Below are positions 23,002-31,181 of a stretch of 45,725 nt of DNA, piece after piece. The stretch spans positions 1 through 45,725 of the forward strand of contig CALCCF010000013.1 of NCBI GenBank assembly GCA_937899905.1. Reading direction: 5' to 3'. The notes beneath the pieces are model-generated. The model made no database searches, was not told where the DNA came from, and saw only the letters and a program-made list of their open reading frames with translations. Source of the DNA: an uncultured Phycisphaeraceae bacterium. GTDB taxonomy: Bacteria; Planctomycetota; Phycisphaerae; Phycisphaerales; UBA1924. Position 1 is the stretch's first letter. Each line of letters opens with the position of its first letter. The position numbers and the translations under genes are program-made.

Positions 23002-23595
23002 TCAGGTTTGGGGGGAGGTGAACGACGGACGGGCGATCCGTCCGGCGGTTTGGGGTGACAGCTGTGAAACGACGCGGGCCACGTTCTGGCCGTGCGCCAT
23101 GAGCAGGGGAAGGCTCTCGGCTGGCGGGGGCGTGTGCGACAGCTCGTCGGAGCCGCACCGCGCGTACGGGCCCCAATGCAGGCCACCGTGCGCGTAGGAC
23201 TCGGTGCACTTGGGCAGCGGCACGATCACCATGCCCAGCTCGGCGAGCGTGGCCAGCATGGACAGCATCGCGAGCTCGCAGCCCCCGCCCGCCCCGCCGT
23301 AGCCACCACCGGTGGCAAACACGCCACCCACACGACCAACCATCAGGTCCTGGTTCCAAAGGGCCGAGAGTGTCTCATCGATGAAGCGCTTGAGCTCCCA
23401 GTGGATGCTGCCCATGTGGACCGGGCTGCCCAGGATCAGGCCGTCGGCATCCAAGACATCTTCTCGCGTGACTTCCGCGGCTGAGCGAAGTCGCACGTTG
23501 GTCCCCACGACGCGCTCGACCCCGAGCGCAACCTCGGCGGCGGCACGCTTCGTGTGCCCGTAGTCCGACGCGTAGATGACAAGAACGGTGCCCAT
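23002..23595 (-). CDS. Flavodoxin-like NAD(P)H:quinone oxidoreductase, WrbA type
   Basis: 197 residues. VLVIYASDYGHTKRAAAEVALGV is the FMN phosphate loop, LILGSPVHMGSIHWELKRFID the WrbA/flavodoxin middle block and FATGGGYGGAGGGCELAM the third FMN loop. WrbA-type enzymes reduce quinones by two electrons, avoiding semiquinone radicals. As the first gene of the eight-gene cluster it fits the quinone theme of the VOC dioxygenase and esterase. ATG 23595 was chosen because the fold begins there. It is divergent from the ECF sigma gene. Confidence 0.88.
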   Translation of the reverse strand: MGTVLVIYASDYGHTKRAAAEVALGVERVVGTNVRLRSAAEVTREDVLDADGLILGSPVHMGSIHWELKRFIDETLSALWNQDLMVGRVGGVFATGGGYGGAGGGCELAMLSMLATLAELGMVIVPLPKCTESYAHGGLHWGPYARCGSDELSHTPPPAESLPLLMAHGQNVARVVSQLSPQTAGRIARPSFTSPQT

Positions 23596-23753
23596 GTCGG
23601 CTCGTACTCCCGGCGTTTCAGAGGGAGATACGAGAATCCGACTCGCGGCCCGACACGCAACCCACAAGTTCTCTGGCGACGCATCAGCCACAAAATGCGG
23701 CTTCCCCGAACGTACAATGGGTCAGCACCAATCACCATGCGTGGAGCCCGCCC

Positions 23754-24350
23754 ATCACGCAGCACGGCGATCATCCCGTCACCCAGATCCTGGAAGCCGC
23801 CGTCGGTGGCGATCCCGACGCTGTCAACCGCCTGCTGACGCTCGTCTACGACGAGCTCCGAGGCCTCGCGCACGCGCGCCTTTCTGGGCTCACGCCAGGT
23901 CAATCGCTGCGGCCAACGGACCTGGTGCATGAGGCTTACATCAAGCTCGTGGGCAACGACGATCGCACATGGGAGAACCGACGGCACTTCATCAACGCCG
24001 CAGGCACCGCGATGCGCTCCATCCTCGTCGACCGGGCCCGTGCCCGAATGACGATCAAGCGCGGCGGCGATCGCCAGCGCGAGCCGCTGCACGACGATGC
24101 CGCCGTCTTCAATCGGGATCCTGCCGAGGTGATTGCGATGAACGAGGCGCTCGAAGCACTCGCCCAGGAAGACGAGCGCGCCGCACAAGTCGTCTCGCTC
24201 CGCATCTTCCTGGGCATGGCCGAGTCGGAGATCGCCGACGTGCTGGGCGTGACCGACCGTACTGTGCAGCGAGACTGGAAGTACGCGAAGGCGTGGCTCG
24301 CGACCCGCATGAAGGGGGAATCTCGGGGGAGCCGAGAGGCAGCGAAGTAG
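23754..24350 (+). CDS. ECF sigma factor; start codon unclear
   Basis: About 198 residues of a planctomycete-type ECF sigma factor. Region 2 is seen in VTQILEAAVGGDPDAVNRLL, LVYDELRGLAHARL and LRPTDLVHEAYIKL; region 4 in DERAAQVVSLRIFLGMAESEIADVLGVTDRTVQRDWKYAKAWL. The homologous frame has no ATG, GTG or TTG before GTG 23925, which would remove region 2. The best position by homology is ATC at 23754, which has GGAG 8 bases upstream; AUC is a very rare initiator. An ATG at 23737 is in another frame. It is followed after 9 bp by a Ser/Thr kinase gene, a pairing common in this phylum. Confidence 0.85.
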   Translation: MTQHGDHPVTQILEAAVGGDPDAVNRLLTLVYDELRGLAHARLSGLTPGQSLRPTDLVHEAYIKLVGNDDRTWENRRHFINAAGTAMRSILVDRARARMTIKRGGDRQREPLHDDAAVFNRDPAEVIAMNEALEALAQEDERAAQVVSLRIFLGMAESEIADVLGVTDRTVQRDWKYAKAWLATRMKGESRGSREAAK

Positions 24351-24359
24351 GGACGGCAC

Positions 24360-26828
24360 ATGCCTGGTGATTGCGTCAAAGAGCTGTTCGCGAGGCTGGA
24401 GTCGCTCAACGCGACCGAGCGCACGGCGATCCTTGACGCGGAGCTCGCGGATGATCCCGAGACGAGATCGCGGGTCGAAGAGCTCCTCGCGGCGAACGAC
24501 GAACTCGACGACGATACGTTTACGCCATTCGTAGACTCGCCGATCGACGCTGCGCTTCCCGATGAATCGCCCGAGCGAGTCGGGCCATATCGGGTCGTCT
24601 CCATGCTCGGCCGGGGCGGCATGGCCTGTGTCTTTCGAGCCGTCCAGGAGCGACCTTTCCGCCGCGAGGTCGCGCTCAAGATCGTTCGGCCCGGCTTCGA
24701 CACGCAGGCGGTGATGTCGCGATTCGATTCAGAGCGGCAGGCTCTCGCTCGGCTCGAGCACCGCAACATCGCCACCGTGCTCGACGCGGGTGCCGACCCC
24801 TTTGGACCATCGTGGTTCTCGATGTCGCTCGTCGACGGGCCGCCGGTCACCGACTACTCCGAAGAGAAAGGGCTGAGGTTCGAGGAGCGCCTAAAGCTGT
24901 TCGTGCAGATCTGCCGCGGTGTGCAGCACGCGCACACTCGCGGCATCCTCCACCGAGACCTCAAGCCGTCGAACATCCTCGTCAGCCAAGAGGATGGCGA
25001 AGCGGTCCCAAAGATCATCGACTTCGGCGTTGCCAAAGCGCTCGGTGTCGATGCCTCGCTCGGCGATGTGAAGCACACCCTCGACACCCAACTCGTCGGC
25101 ACGCTCGAGTACATGAGCCCCGAGCAGGCCCGCTTTGGCAACCCGGACGTTGACGCACGTTCCGACGTCTACGCGCTCGGAGTCATCCTCTACGAGCTCC
25201 TGACCGGCTCGGTCCCCATCGGTGGCGACGAGTTCCGCAGTTTGCCGCTCGACGACATCCAGAAGCTCATCCAAGGGACGAAGCCATCGAAGCCGAGCAC
25301 GCGCTCGCACGTTGGGGCTCCCGAAGACTTCGACTGCGTCGTCCTCAAGTCGATCGAAAAGCTCCCCGACGATCGGTACGACAGCCCGAAGGAACTCGCC
25401 GACGACATCGAGCGATACCTTGAGGGCCGCCCGCTGGCGATCCGCCCGCCCACACGGATGTACGTCCTCCAGAAGTTCGCCTCGCGAAACAAGGGCCTCG
25501 TCGCGTTCGTCGCCATCCTGTTTACCGCGCTCGTCCTCGGCCTCGTCGGCACGAGCATCGGCTTCTACCGCGAGAGCCAAGCACTCGCCGAGGTCCAGGC
25601 CCGCGACCTGAAACTCGAGCGGTCCCTCACCGAGGCTCAGAGCCTCAACGACATGATCGGGGACATCTTCTTCGGCATCCGACCCGAACGATCGGGCCGC
25701 GACGTCACGCTTCGGGAGGCCATCGTCGAGGCTTCCCAGAGCCTGCTCGCCGACGACCCCGAGCCCGACTTTGCGACAGCCTCACTCGCGCGATCGCTCA
25801 TGGAATCGCTCTTCACGCTTGGCGAGTTCGCGCTGAGCGAGTCCATGGCGGACCACGTCGTGCGTTGGGCAGAGGCCAATCCAGATCGCATCGAGGACGA
25901 CATGCTCGAGCAGGGTCTGTTCCGGAGAGGCCACGCCCGAGCAAGGCAGGGCGAAGGCGAACAGGCCGAGCAAGACTTTCTACGAGTGATCGAAGTCGCC
26001 GATCAAGCGGTTGGTCGTGCATCGTCATTCCGCCATACCGCGAGGCTCAGCATCGCGGAGTGGTTCTCCGCCCGCGCGCGCTACGACGAGGCGCTCGAGT
26101 ACCAGCTCGCAGCGCTCGAGATCGCCCAGGAAGCGGAGCCCGCCGATGCCGCCGCCGAGGCATTTATCTACAGCGAGATCGGGCGTACCTACAGCCAGTT
26201 GGGTGATCGAGACGCGGCGTTGGAGTTTGCCGACGAGGGCCTGCGTGTGCTTGAGCGCGTCGGCACTGCCGAGGATCTCAAGCTGCTGTCGACGCAGCGG
26301 ACGGTCGCTCTGATCGCGATGGATGCCGGCAACTACGAACGCGCCGCAGAGATCTTGGAGAAGAACGCCCCGGCCACCAGCAAAGCGCTCGGCCCCGAGT
26401 CCGTGGCGGCGCTCTATTCCGCAACCTTACTCGGCTCGTGCCAGTCCAGGCTTGGCGTCGAACCGGCTGACGACGTCATCGGCGAGATGCTTCGCGTCGC
26501 CGAAACCGCCGATCGAGTCGCTCCCCCCAACATGTCCCTGTTCTTGCGCGCGTACGCGGTCAACGCGATGCTGTCCTACGGCCGCGTGGACCAAGCACTC
26601 GAAGCCATGGCCGATGTCGTCAGCCGGGGCGAAGACGCGTTCGGGCCCACCGGAGATCAGACACTCCAGCTCCGCGCGATGTTCGCGACCGAGCTCGCCA
26701 ACGCCCGCCTGTGGGAACACGCGGAGCCGCAGCTCAACAGCCTCATCGCCGACCTGCGGGCGACACGAGCCGAGGATGATCCGTTCCTGGCCCGAATGGT
26801 TGCCCTTCGCGCATCGGCGGAACGGTAA
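24360..26828 (+). CDS. Transmembrane Ser/Thr protein kinase with TPR-like repeats
   Basis: 822 residues. A short helical N region (1-75, with RVEELLAAND) is followed by a Hanks-type kinase domain ~78-355: glycine loop LGRGGMACVF, lysine in VALKIV, HRDLKPSNIL, DFGVAKALG and YMSPEQ. One transmembrane helix, FVAILFTALVLGLVGTSIGF, lies at ~380-400. The remainder is about 400 residues of helical TPR-like repeats (ALEYQLAALEIAQEA, RAAEILEKNAP). The kinase faces the cytoplasm and the repeats lie outside. It probably signals to the adjacent ECF factor. Start ATG 24360 is 9 bp after the sigma gene. Confidence 0.93.
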   Translation: MPGDCVKELFARLESLNATERTAILDAELADDPETRSRVEELLAANDELDDDTFTPFVDSPIDAALPDESPERVGPYRVVSMLGRGGMACVFRAVQERPFRREVALKIVRPGFDTQAVMSRFDSERQALARLEHRNIATVLDAGADPFGPSWFSMSLVDGPPVTDYSEEKGLRFEERLKLFVQICRGVQHAHTRGILHRDLKPSNILVSQEDGEAVPKIIDFGVAKALGVDASLGDVKHTLDTQLVGTLEYMSPEQARFGNPDVDARSDVYALGVILYELLTGSVPIGGDEFRSLPLDDIQKLIQGTKPSKPSTRSHVGAPEDFDCVVLKSIEKLPDDRYDSPKELADDIERYLEGRPLAIRPPTRMYVLQKFASRNKGLVAFVAILFTALVLGLVGTSIGFYRESQALAEVQARDLKLERSLTEAQSLNDMIGDIFFGIRPERSGRDVTLREAIVEASQSLLADDPEPDFATASLARSLMESLFTLGEFALSESMADHVVRWAEANPDRIEDDMLEQGLFRRGHARARQGEGEQAEQDFLRVIEVADQAVGRASSFRHTARLSIAEWFSARARYDEALEYQLAALEIAQEAEPADAAAEAFIYSEIGRTYSQLGDRDAALEFADEGLRVLERVGTAEDLKLLSTQRTVALIAMDAGNYERAAEILEKNAPATSKALGPESVAALYSATLLGSCQSRLGVEPADDVIGEMLRVAETADRVAPPNMSLFLRAYAVNAMLSYGRVDQALEAMADVVSRGEDAFGPTGDQTLQLRAMFATELANARLWEHAEPQLNSLIADLRATRAEDDPFLARMVALRASAER

Positions 26829-26910
26829 TCTAACCCCGATCGCCTAGGGGAAGGCCGCCGAGATCGGTCGTAGTGGCCAAGACGCGAGCTCCGAGCTTCA
26901 ACACTCCGAG

Positions 26911-28455
26911 ATGGACCGCGGCCTTGTCTGGTTCAAGCGAGATCTGCGCGTGAGGGATCACGCGCCGCTGTGCGATGCCGCATCGCGAGGACCCGTACTG
27001 GGCATCTACATCTACGAGCCGTGCGTGCTTCGGGCTGATGAGCACGACGCCCGGCATCTCGAATTCGTGAATGAGTCGCTCAAGGAGTTGCGATCGGACC
27101 TCCAGCAACTCGGCTCGGACCTGCTGATCGCGGAAGGCGACGCCGTCGACGTCTTCGAACGGCTTTGGCATACACACGCGTTCGCCCGACTGCATAGCCA
27201 CGAAGAGACTGGCCTCGGCCAGACCTTCGACCGCGACAAGCGCGTGCGGTCGTGGTGCCGAGAGCGTCGTGTGGAGTGGCACGAGGCGATACAGCACGGC
27301 GTATTCCGCCCACTCACGAGCCGCGACGGCTGGTCACGACGCTGGAACGGCTACATGCGCCAGCCCGAGTGTCAAACACTTGAGGCGTTGAGCCCATGGC
27401 CAAACTCGAAAACGCTCGATCTGGGTGATACGCGCAGCCCCAGCGAACTCGGCGTGCGGGAGCTGTGCGATTTGTCCGACCGACAGCGAGGTGGGACCCA
27501 AGCGGGCGAAGATCTGCTCCGCACGTTCCTCCACGAGCGAGGCGAGACGTACCAGCGGGCCATGTCGTCTCCGCTCGAGGGCGCGGACGCGTGCAGCCGA
27601 TTGAGCCCCCATCTTGCGTACGGCACCGTTTCGATCCGGACGGCCTCGCACGCGGCAAACGAGCGCGCGGCTGACCTACGCGACGCGGGTGGCAATGGCC
27701 TCTGGCTCCGATCCATCGGCAGCTTCCAGAAGCGCCTGCGATGGCACTGCCACTTCATCCAGAAGCTCGAGAGCGAGCCCGAGATCGAGTTCCAGAACAT
27801 GCACCGCGGCTACGACGGAATGCGCGTCGAAAACGAGGCCCAATGGAACGAGGCCGACCGGCACGCGTACGCCGCCTGGTGCGACGGTCGCACGGGCTAT
27901 CCGTTCGTCGACGCCTGCATGCGTTCGCTCAACGAGACGGGCTGGCTCAATTTTCGTATGCGATCAATGCTCGTCAGCTTCGCGGCCTACCACCTTTGGC
28001 TGCACTGGCGGCCGGTCGCCCGCCACCTCGCACGCGCTTTCACCGATTTTGAGCCGGGCATCCACTACAGCCAAGTCCAGATGCAGAGCGGCACGACAGG
28101 CATCAACACCGTGCGTATCTACAACCCCGTGAAGCAAGGCCGGGACCAGGACCCCGACGGCGTATTCGTCCGTCGCTGGGTCCCCGAGCTCGCCGAGCTA
28201 CCCGGTGATCTCGTGCACGTGCCGTGGGAGTCCGCGGACTCGCTCTTCAGCCGTACTGTCGACGAAAGGGCCTATCCAACCCGCCTCGTTGATCACGCGA
28301 CGGCGTATCGTGAGGCGCAGCGGCGTATCTTCGCCGTGCGCAAGCAGTCAGCAGTGCGTGATGAAGCCCGCCGTGTGTACATCAAGCACGGCAGCCGCCG
28401 CGGCGGCGCACGTCTGCAGTACCGTGGCGCACCGGAGGATCGCGGTGATCGATGA
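26911..28455 (+). CDS. Cryptochrome/photolyase family flavoprotein
   Basis: 514 residues. The N-terminal photolyase alpha/beta domain starts MDRGLVWFKRDLRVRDHAPL. The C-terminal FAD domain has LSPHLAYGTVSIR, WLNFRMRSMLVSFAAYHLWLHW and FEPGIHYSQVQMQSGTTGINTVRIYNP. The last motif, with GTTGIN, resembles the deeply branching FAD-binding group rather than classic PhrB, which reads TGYP-RM and GTG.DA there. Repair of UV-induced pyrimidine lesions is likely but the lesion type is not certain. The C-terminal tail is Arg- and Lys-rich (KHGSRRGGARL). The stop overlaps the next gene by 11 bp. Confidence 0.88.
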   Translation: MDRGLVWFKRDLRVRDHAPLCDAASRGPVLGIYIYEPCVLRADEHDARHLEFVNESLKELRSDLQQLGSDLLIAEGDAVDVFERLWHTHAFARLHSHEETGLGQTFDRDKRVRSWCRERRVEWHEAIQHGVFRPLTSRDGWSRRWNGYMRQPECQTLEALSPWPNSKTLDLGDTRSPSELGVRELCDLSDRQRGGTQAGEDLLRTFLHERGETYQRAMSSPLEGADACSRLSPHLAYGTVSIRTASHAANERAADLRDAGGNGLWLRSIGSFQKRLRWHCHFIQKLESEPEIEFQNMHRGYDGMRVENEAQWNEADRHAYAAWCDGRTGYPFVDACMRSLNETGWLNFRMRSMLVSFAAYHLWLHWRPVARHLARAFTDFEPGIHYSQVQMQSGTTGINTVRIYNPVKQGRDQDPDGVFVRRWVPELAELPGDLVHVPWESADSLFSRTVDERAYPTRLVDHATAYREAQRRIFAVRKQSAVRDEARRVYIKHGSRRGGARLQYRGAPEDRGDR

Positions 28456-29503
28456 GTTCAAGTCATTCGAGACTGCCGCCAGCCGTCGCGTCGGAGTGGT
28501 TGGCGGTGGTATCGCCGGCCTCGCGGCTGCACGAGTACTTGCCGAGGCTGGGGTGGCCGTCAAAGTGTTCGACAAGGGGCGCGGTCCCGGTGGCCGCGCA
28601 TCGACGCGTCGTGTCGAGCAGGACTCCGGCACGCTCGCGTTCGATCACGGTGCGCAGTACTTCACGGTGCGCGCCGATCGGTTCGCAACGGTAGTCGAAG
28701 GCTGGGTGTCAATGGGCGCGTGCGCGCCGTGGAATGGTCAGATCGCCACGATCGACAGCGCAGGAAGACTCGAAGCGAAGCCCGGCGGCCCGACGCGATT
28801 CGTCGGCACCCCTAGGATGAACGCTGTCGTGGCGCAGCTGGTGGCCGATCTTCCAAGGAACGCCAAGGTCCAGTTCTCTGCACGCGTCGATCGTGTAGAG
28901 CATGCAGGCGGTGGTTGGCTGGTCGAAGGTCCCGAAGACCGCATCGGAACCTTCGACGCGCTGATCGTGACCGCACCAGCCCCTCAAGTTGTCGAACTCA
29001 TGCCCGAAAGCCCGGAGCTCGCCGCGCGTGCGGCCGCGTGCGTGATGCATCCGTGCTGGGCCGTGATGGCCGCCTTCGATGCGCGGCTGCCAATCGAGGC
29101 CGACGGCATCTTCGTGAACGTGCCTGGAAACCCACTGTCTTGGCTGGCGCGTGATTCCAGCAAGCCGGGTCGATCGCCCGGCGAGCGATGGATCCTGCAC
29201 GCCGGCCCAGAGTGGTCAATGGCGCACGTCGACGACGATCGCTCAAGCGTCGTGTGCGAGTTGCTTGAATCGATGCAGGCCGCCCTCCAGCTTGCGCTGC
29301 CGCCCGCGACCTACTCCGCCGCACACCGATGGCGATACGCGTTGACGAGTTCTCGTGTCGACGGCAGAGCGCTCTTCGATCGAGACAGGCGCGTCGCCAT
29401 CGCTGGAGACTGGTGCAATGGCGGGCGAGTCGAAGGCGCGTTCCTGAGCGGATGTGCGGCGGCGGACATGCTGTTGCGTGGTTTTGAATCCAAGTCGAGC
29501 TAG
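28445..29503 (+). CDS. Renalase-like FAD-dependent oxidoreductase
   Basis: 352 residues. The dinucleotide fold VGVVGGGIAGLAAARVLAEAGVAVKVFDKGRGPGGR is at residues ~16-51, followed by FDHGAQYFTVR, typical of renalase-type amine-oxidase relatives, and the C-terminal FAD segment VAIAGDWCNGGRVEGAFLSG. GTG 28445 is chosen: GGAGG lies 6 bases upstream and the domain starts right there. Translation is probably coupled to the photolyase gene, which it overlaps. Pairing of renalase-like proteins with photolyases is known in several bacteria; the substrate is unknown. Confidence 0.88.
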   Translation: MIDEFKSFETAASRRVGVVGGGIAGLAAARVLAEAGVAVKVFDKGRGPGGRASTRRVEQDSGTLAFDHGAQYFTVRADRFATVVEGWVSMGACAPWNGQIATIDSAGRLEAKPGGPTRFVGTPRMNAVVAQLVADLPRNAKVQFSARVDRVEHAGGGWLVEGPEDRIGTFDALIVTAPAPQVVELMPESPELAARAAACVMHPCWAVMAAFDARLPIEADGIFVNVPGNPLSWLARDSSKPGRSPGERWILHAGPEWSMAHVDDDRSSVVCELLESMQAALQLALPPATYSAAHRWRYALTSSRVDGRALFDRDRRVAIAGDWCNGGRVEGAFLSGCAAADMLLRGFESKSS

Positions 29504-29505
29504 CT

Positions 29506-30216
29506 CTACGCAACGCTCTCCCGGGCGAAGCCGGCCAGGGCCGAATCGACGAAGGCCGCAACCCGATCCGGATGCGTAAGCGTGATCAGGTGTCCCGCAT
29601 CCTCGATGGTCTCATCCGCTTCTGAACGCATATCCGGGATGACATCATCGTGCGCACCGTGGATGTGCCGGAGCGGCACGTCAAAGCTGGGTGGGCCCTG
29701 CCAGTGCGCGCACGCCGCGGCGGACCAACTCAGGAAAGCCGGCTCATTGGCGGACGCCATATCGACAAGCAACTGCGTTGCAGCATCGGCGAGCCCCTCA
29801 CGCTTCGCAAACCGCCGAGCCACGGGCGTGTACAACCGCCGAGCGATGAACCCGGGGACGAGCGCGCCAATCCTCTGTTGCCGGACGAAACCGGGCAAGA
29901 TCTGGTGCCGACCTCGAACGCCGCAGATGAGCACGACGCCCAGAGGCTTCGGATCCAGCACTGCCGCCAGCTCTTGCGCGAGTTGCCCCCCAAAGCTGAA
30001 GCCCCCGACGGCGTAGCGACCATCTTCGGGCAGGCTCGGGCCAAGATGCTCGGCGTATCTCCGCGCGTAGGTGCGCAGGTCTTCCCCGGGCTCGGGCTCA
30101 ATGAACGCTGGTGTACGCATGTTCGAGCAGCGCTCGACCAGCGGCGCAAACAGCCGCTCGTCGGCGGCAAGGCCCGGCCAGAGCAGCAACGGGATGTTCG
30201 TTGTGGGCTGCGTCAC
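29506..30216 (-). CDS. Alpha/beta hydrolase
   Basis: 236 residues. IPLLLWPGLAADERLF gives the oxyanion turn, VGGFSFGGQLAQELA the nucleophile elbow (Ser at ~91), HGAHDDVIPD the aspartate and EDAGHLITLTHP the histidine. BioH-like in size, but the exact family is not recognised. The stop is 2 bp from that of the convergent renalase-like gene. Confidence 0.85.
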   Translation of the reverse strand: MTQPTTNIPLLLWPGLAADERLFAPLVERCSNMRTPAFIEPEPGEDLRTYARRYAEHLGPSLPEDGRYAVGGFSFGGQLAQELAAVLDPKPLGVVLICGVRGRHQILPGFVRQQRIGALVPGFIARRLYTPVARRFAKREGLADAATQLLVDMASANEPAFLSWSAAACAHWQGPPSFDVPLRHIHGAHDDVIPDMRSEADETIEDAGHLITLTHPDRVAAFVDSALAGFARESVA

Positions 30217-30242
30217 GGGGCATCATTGCGCCCGAGTCTCGC

Positions 30243-31181
30243 TCACGCAGATTCCGCGAGGATGCGCTCGAGCCTCTGGCTGACGATCCCGCCGCTGGCC
30301 TCGCGCTCGAGGCGACGGAACTTGCTCACCACGCGGCTGGACGCCCATCGCCACCGATGCTCGAATCGCGTGATCCGCGGCAGCGACCGCGTTCGCACGA
30401 GCTCGGCCGGGTGGCGGAGCAGCATATCGAGATAGAAGCTCGCGAAGTAACGAGCGCGGTGCGATGCTCGATCTGCCTCAAAAGTTAGCGACGAGCCAAG
30501 GGAGAACCATCGTGCGAAGCCCGGCGAGATCTCGGAGAATCTCGGCTGCACGATGGCCCGCTGCTCGTGCCATAGCAAGAGCGTGTTGCCCGCCCAAATG
30601 AACGCCTCAGCCCGCTCTGGGTCGTCTCGCAGAGCGCGACGCCCCAGGTCGATCAGCTCGAATCCGCGCAGCATCGGCCGATCCTCCGGCTCTGTCAAGA
30701 GGCTGCGCAGCGCGCGCATGCCATGCGATGGCATCATGTACGCCGCGTGGGCCCAGAAGATGTCGCGGAAGATGCCGTTGTTGACCGTGCGGATGAGCTC
30801 AAGGTCCTCGAAAGGGACACCCAGCCAGCGCCCGCGGCTCCCGCGTGGCGCTTCGGGCTTGACGAGCGCGCCCGTTTCATCCACCCGAAGCTTGAACGGC
30901 GTCAGCAGCAGCCGCGCGTGATACGACGCAAACGCCGCCATGCCACACCACTTGAACAACCGTGGTCTGTTGAGGTACATCCACGAGTAGGCGGCCGAAA
31001 TCTCAAGGTTGCGATAGAAGATGCACGGCTGATTCGACAGCAGGAGGTCCGTCGCGTCGCACCACTGCTCGACGCTCTTCGCGCGCTTGGCCGCGTCCAT
31101 AAACCGTTCGACACGAGCGCCACGCTCGGCAATCCCGGGCAAAGGTGGTGGGTGGCTGGTGGGCAACTGAGCCTCGCTCAT
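30243..31181 (-). CDS. Unknown conserved protein
   Basis: 312 residues, not recognised. It appears mostly helical and rich in Trp, Phe and Arg (IFYRNLEISAAYSWMYLN, NGIFRDIFWAHAAYMM, FSLGSSLTFEADRASHRARYFASFYLDMLLRHP). There is no signal peptide, clear transmembrane helix, or metal motif. The sequence is compatible with a soluble or peripheral helical protein. Its start overlaps the stop of the phosphatase gene by 4 bp, so the two are co-translated and may work together, for example as a partner in phosphatase signalling. Confidence 0.75.
   Translation of the reverse strand: MSEAQLPTSHPPPLPGIAERGARVERFMDAAKRAKSVEQWCDATDLLLSNQPCIFYRNLEISAAYSWMYLNRPRLFKWCGMAAFASYHARLLLTPFKLRVDETGALVKPEAPRGSRGRWLGVPFEDLELIRTVNNGIFRDIFWAHAAYMMPSHGMRALRSLLTEPEDRPMLRGFELIDLGRRALRDDPERAEAFIWAGNTLLLWHEQRAIVQPRFSEISPGFARWFSLGSSLTFEADRASHRARYFASFYLDMLLRHPAELVRTRSLPRITRFEHRWRWASSRVVSKFRRLEREASGGIVSQRLERILAESA

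Noticed and set aside
22955-23359. N-terminal extension of the second isochorismatase
   Set aside because: It overlaps the flavoprotein gene, is Arg-rich and random, and a start with AAGGAG is present at 22954.
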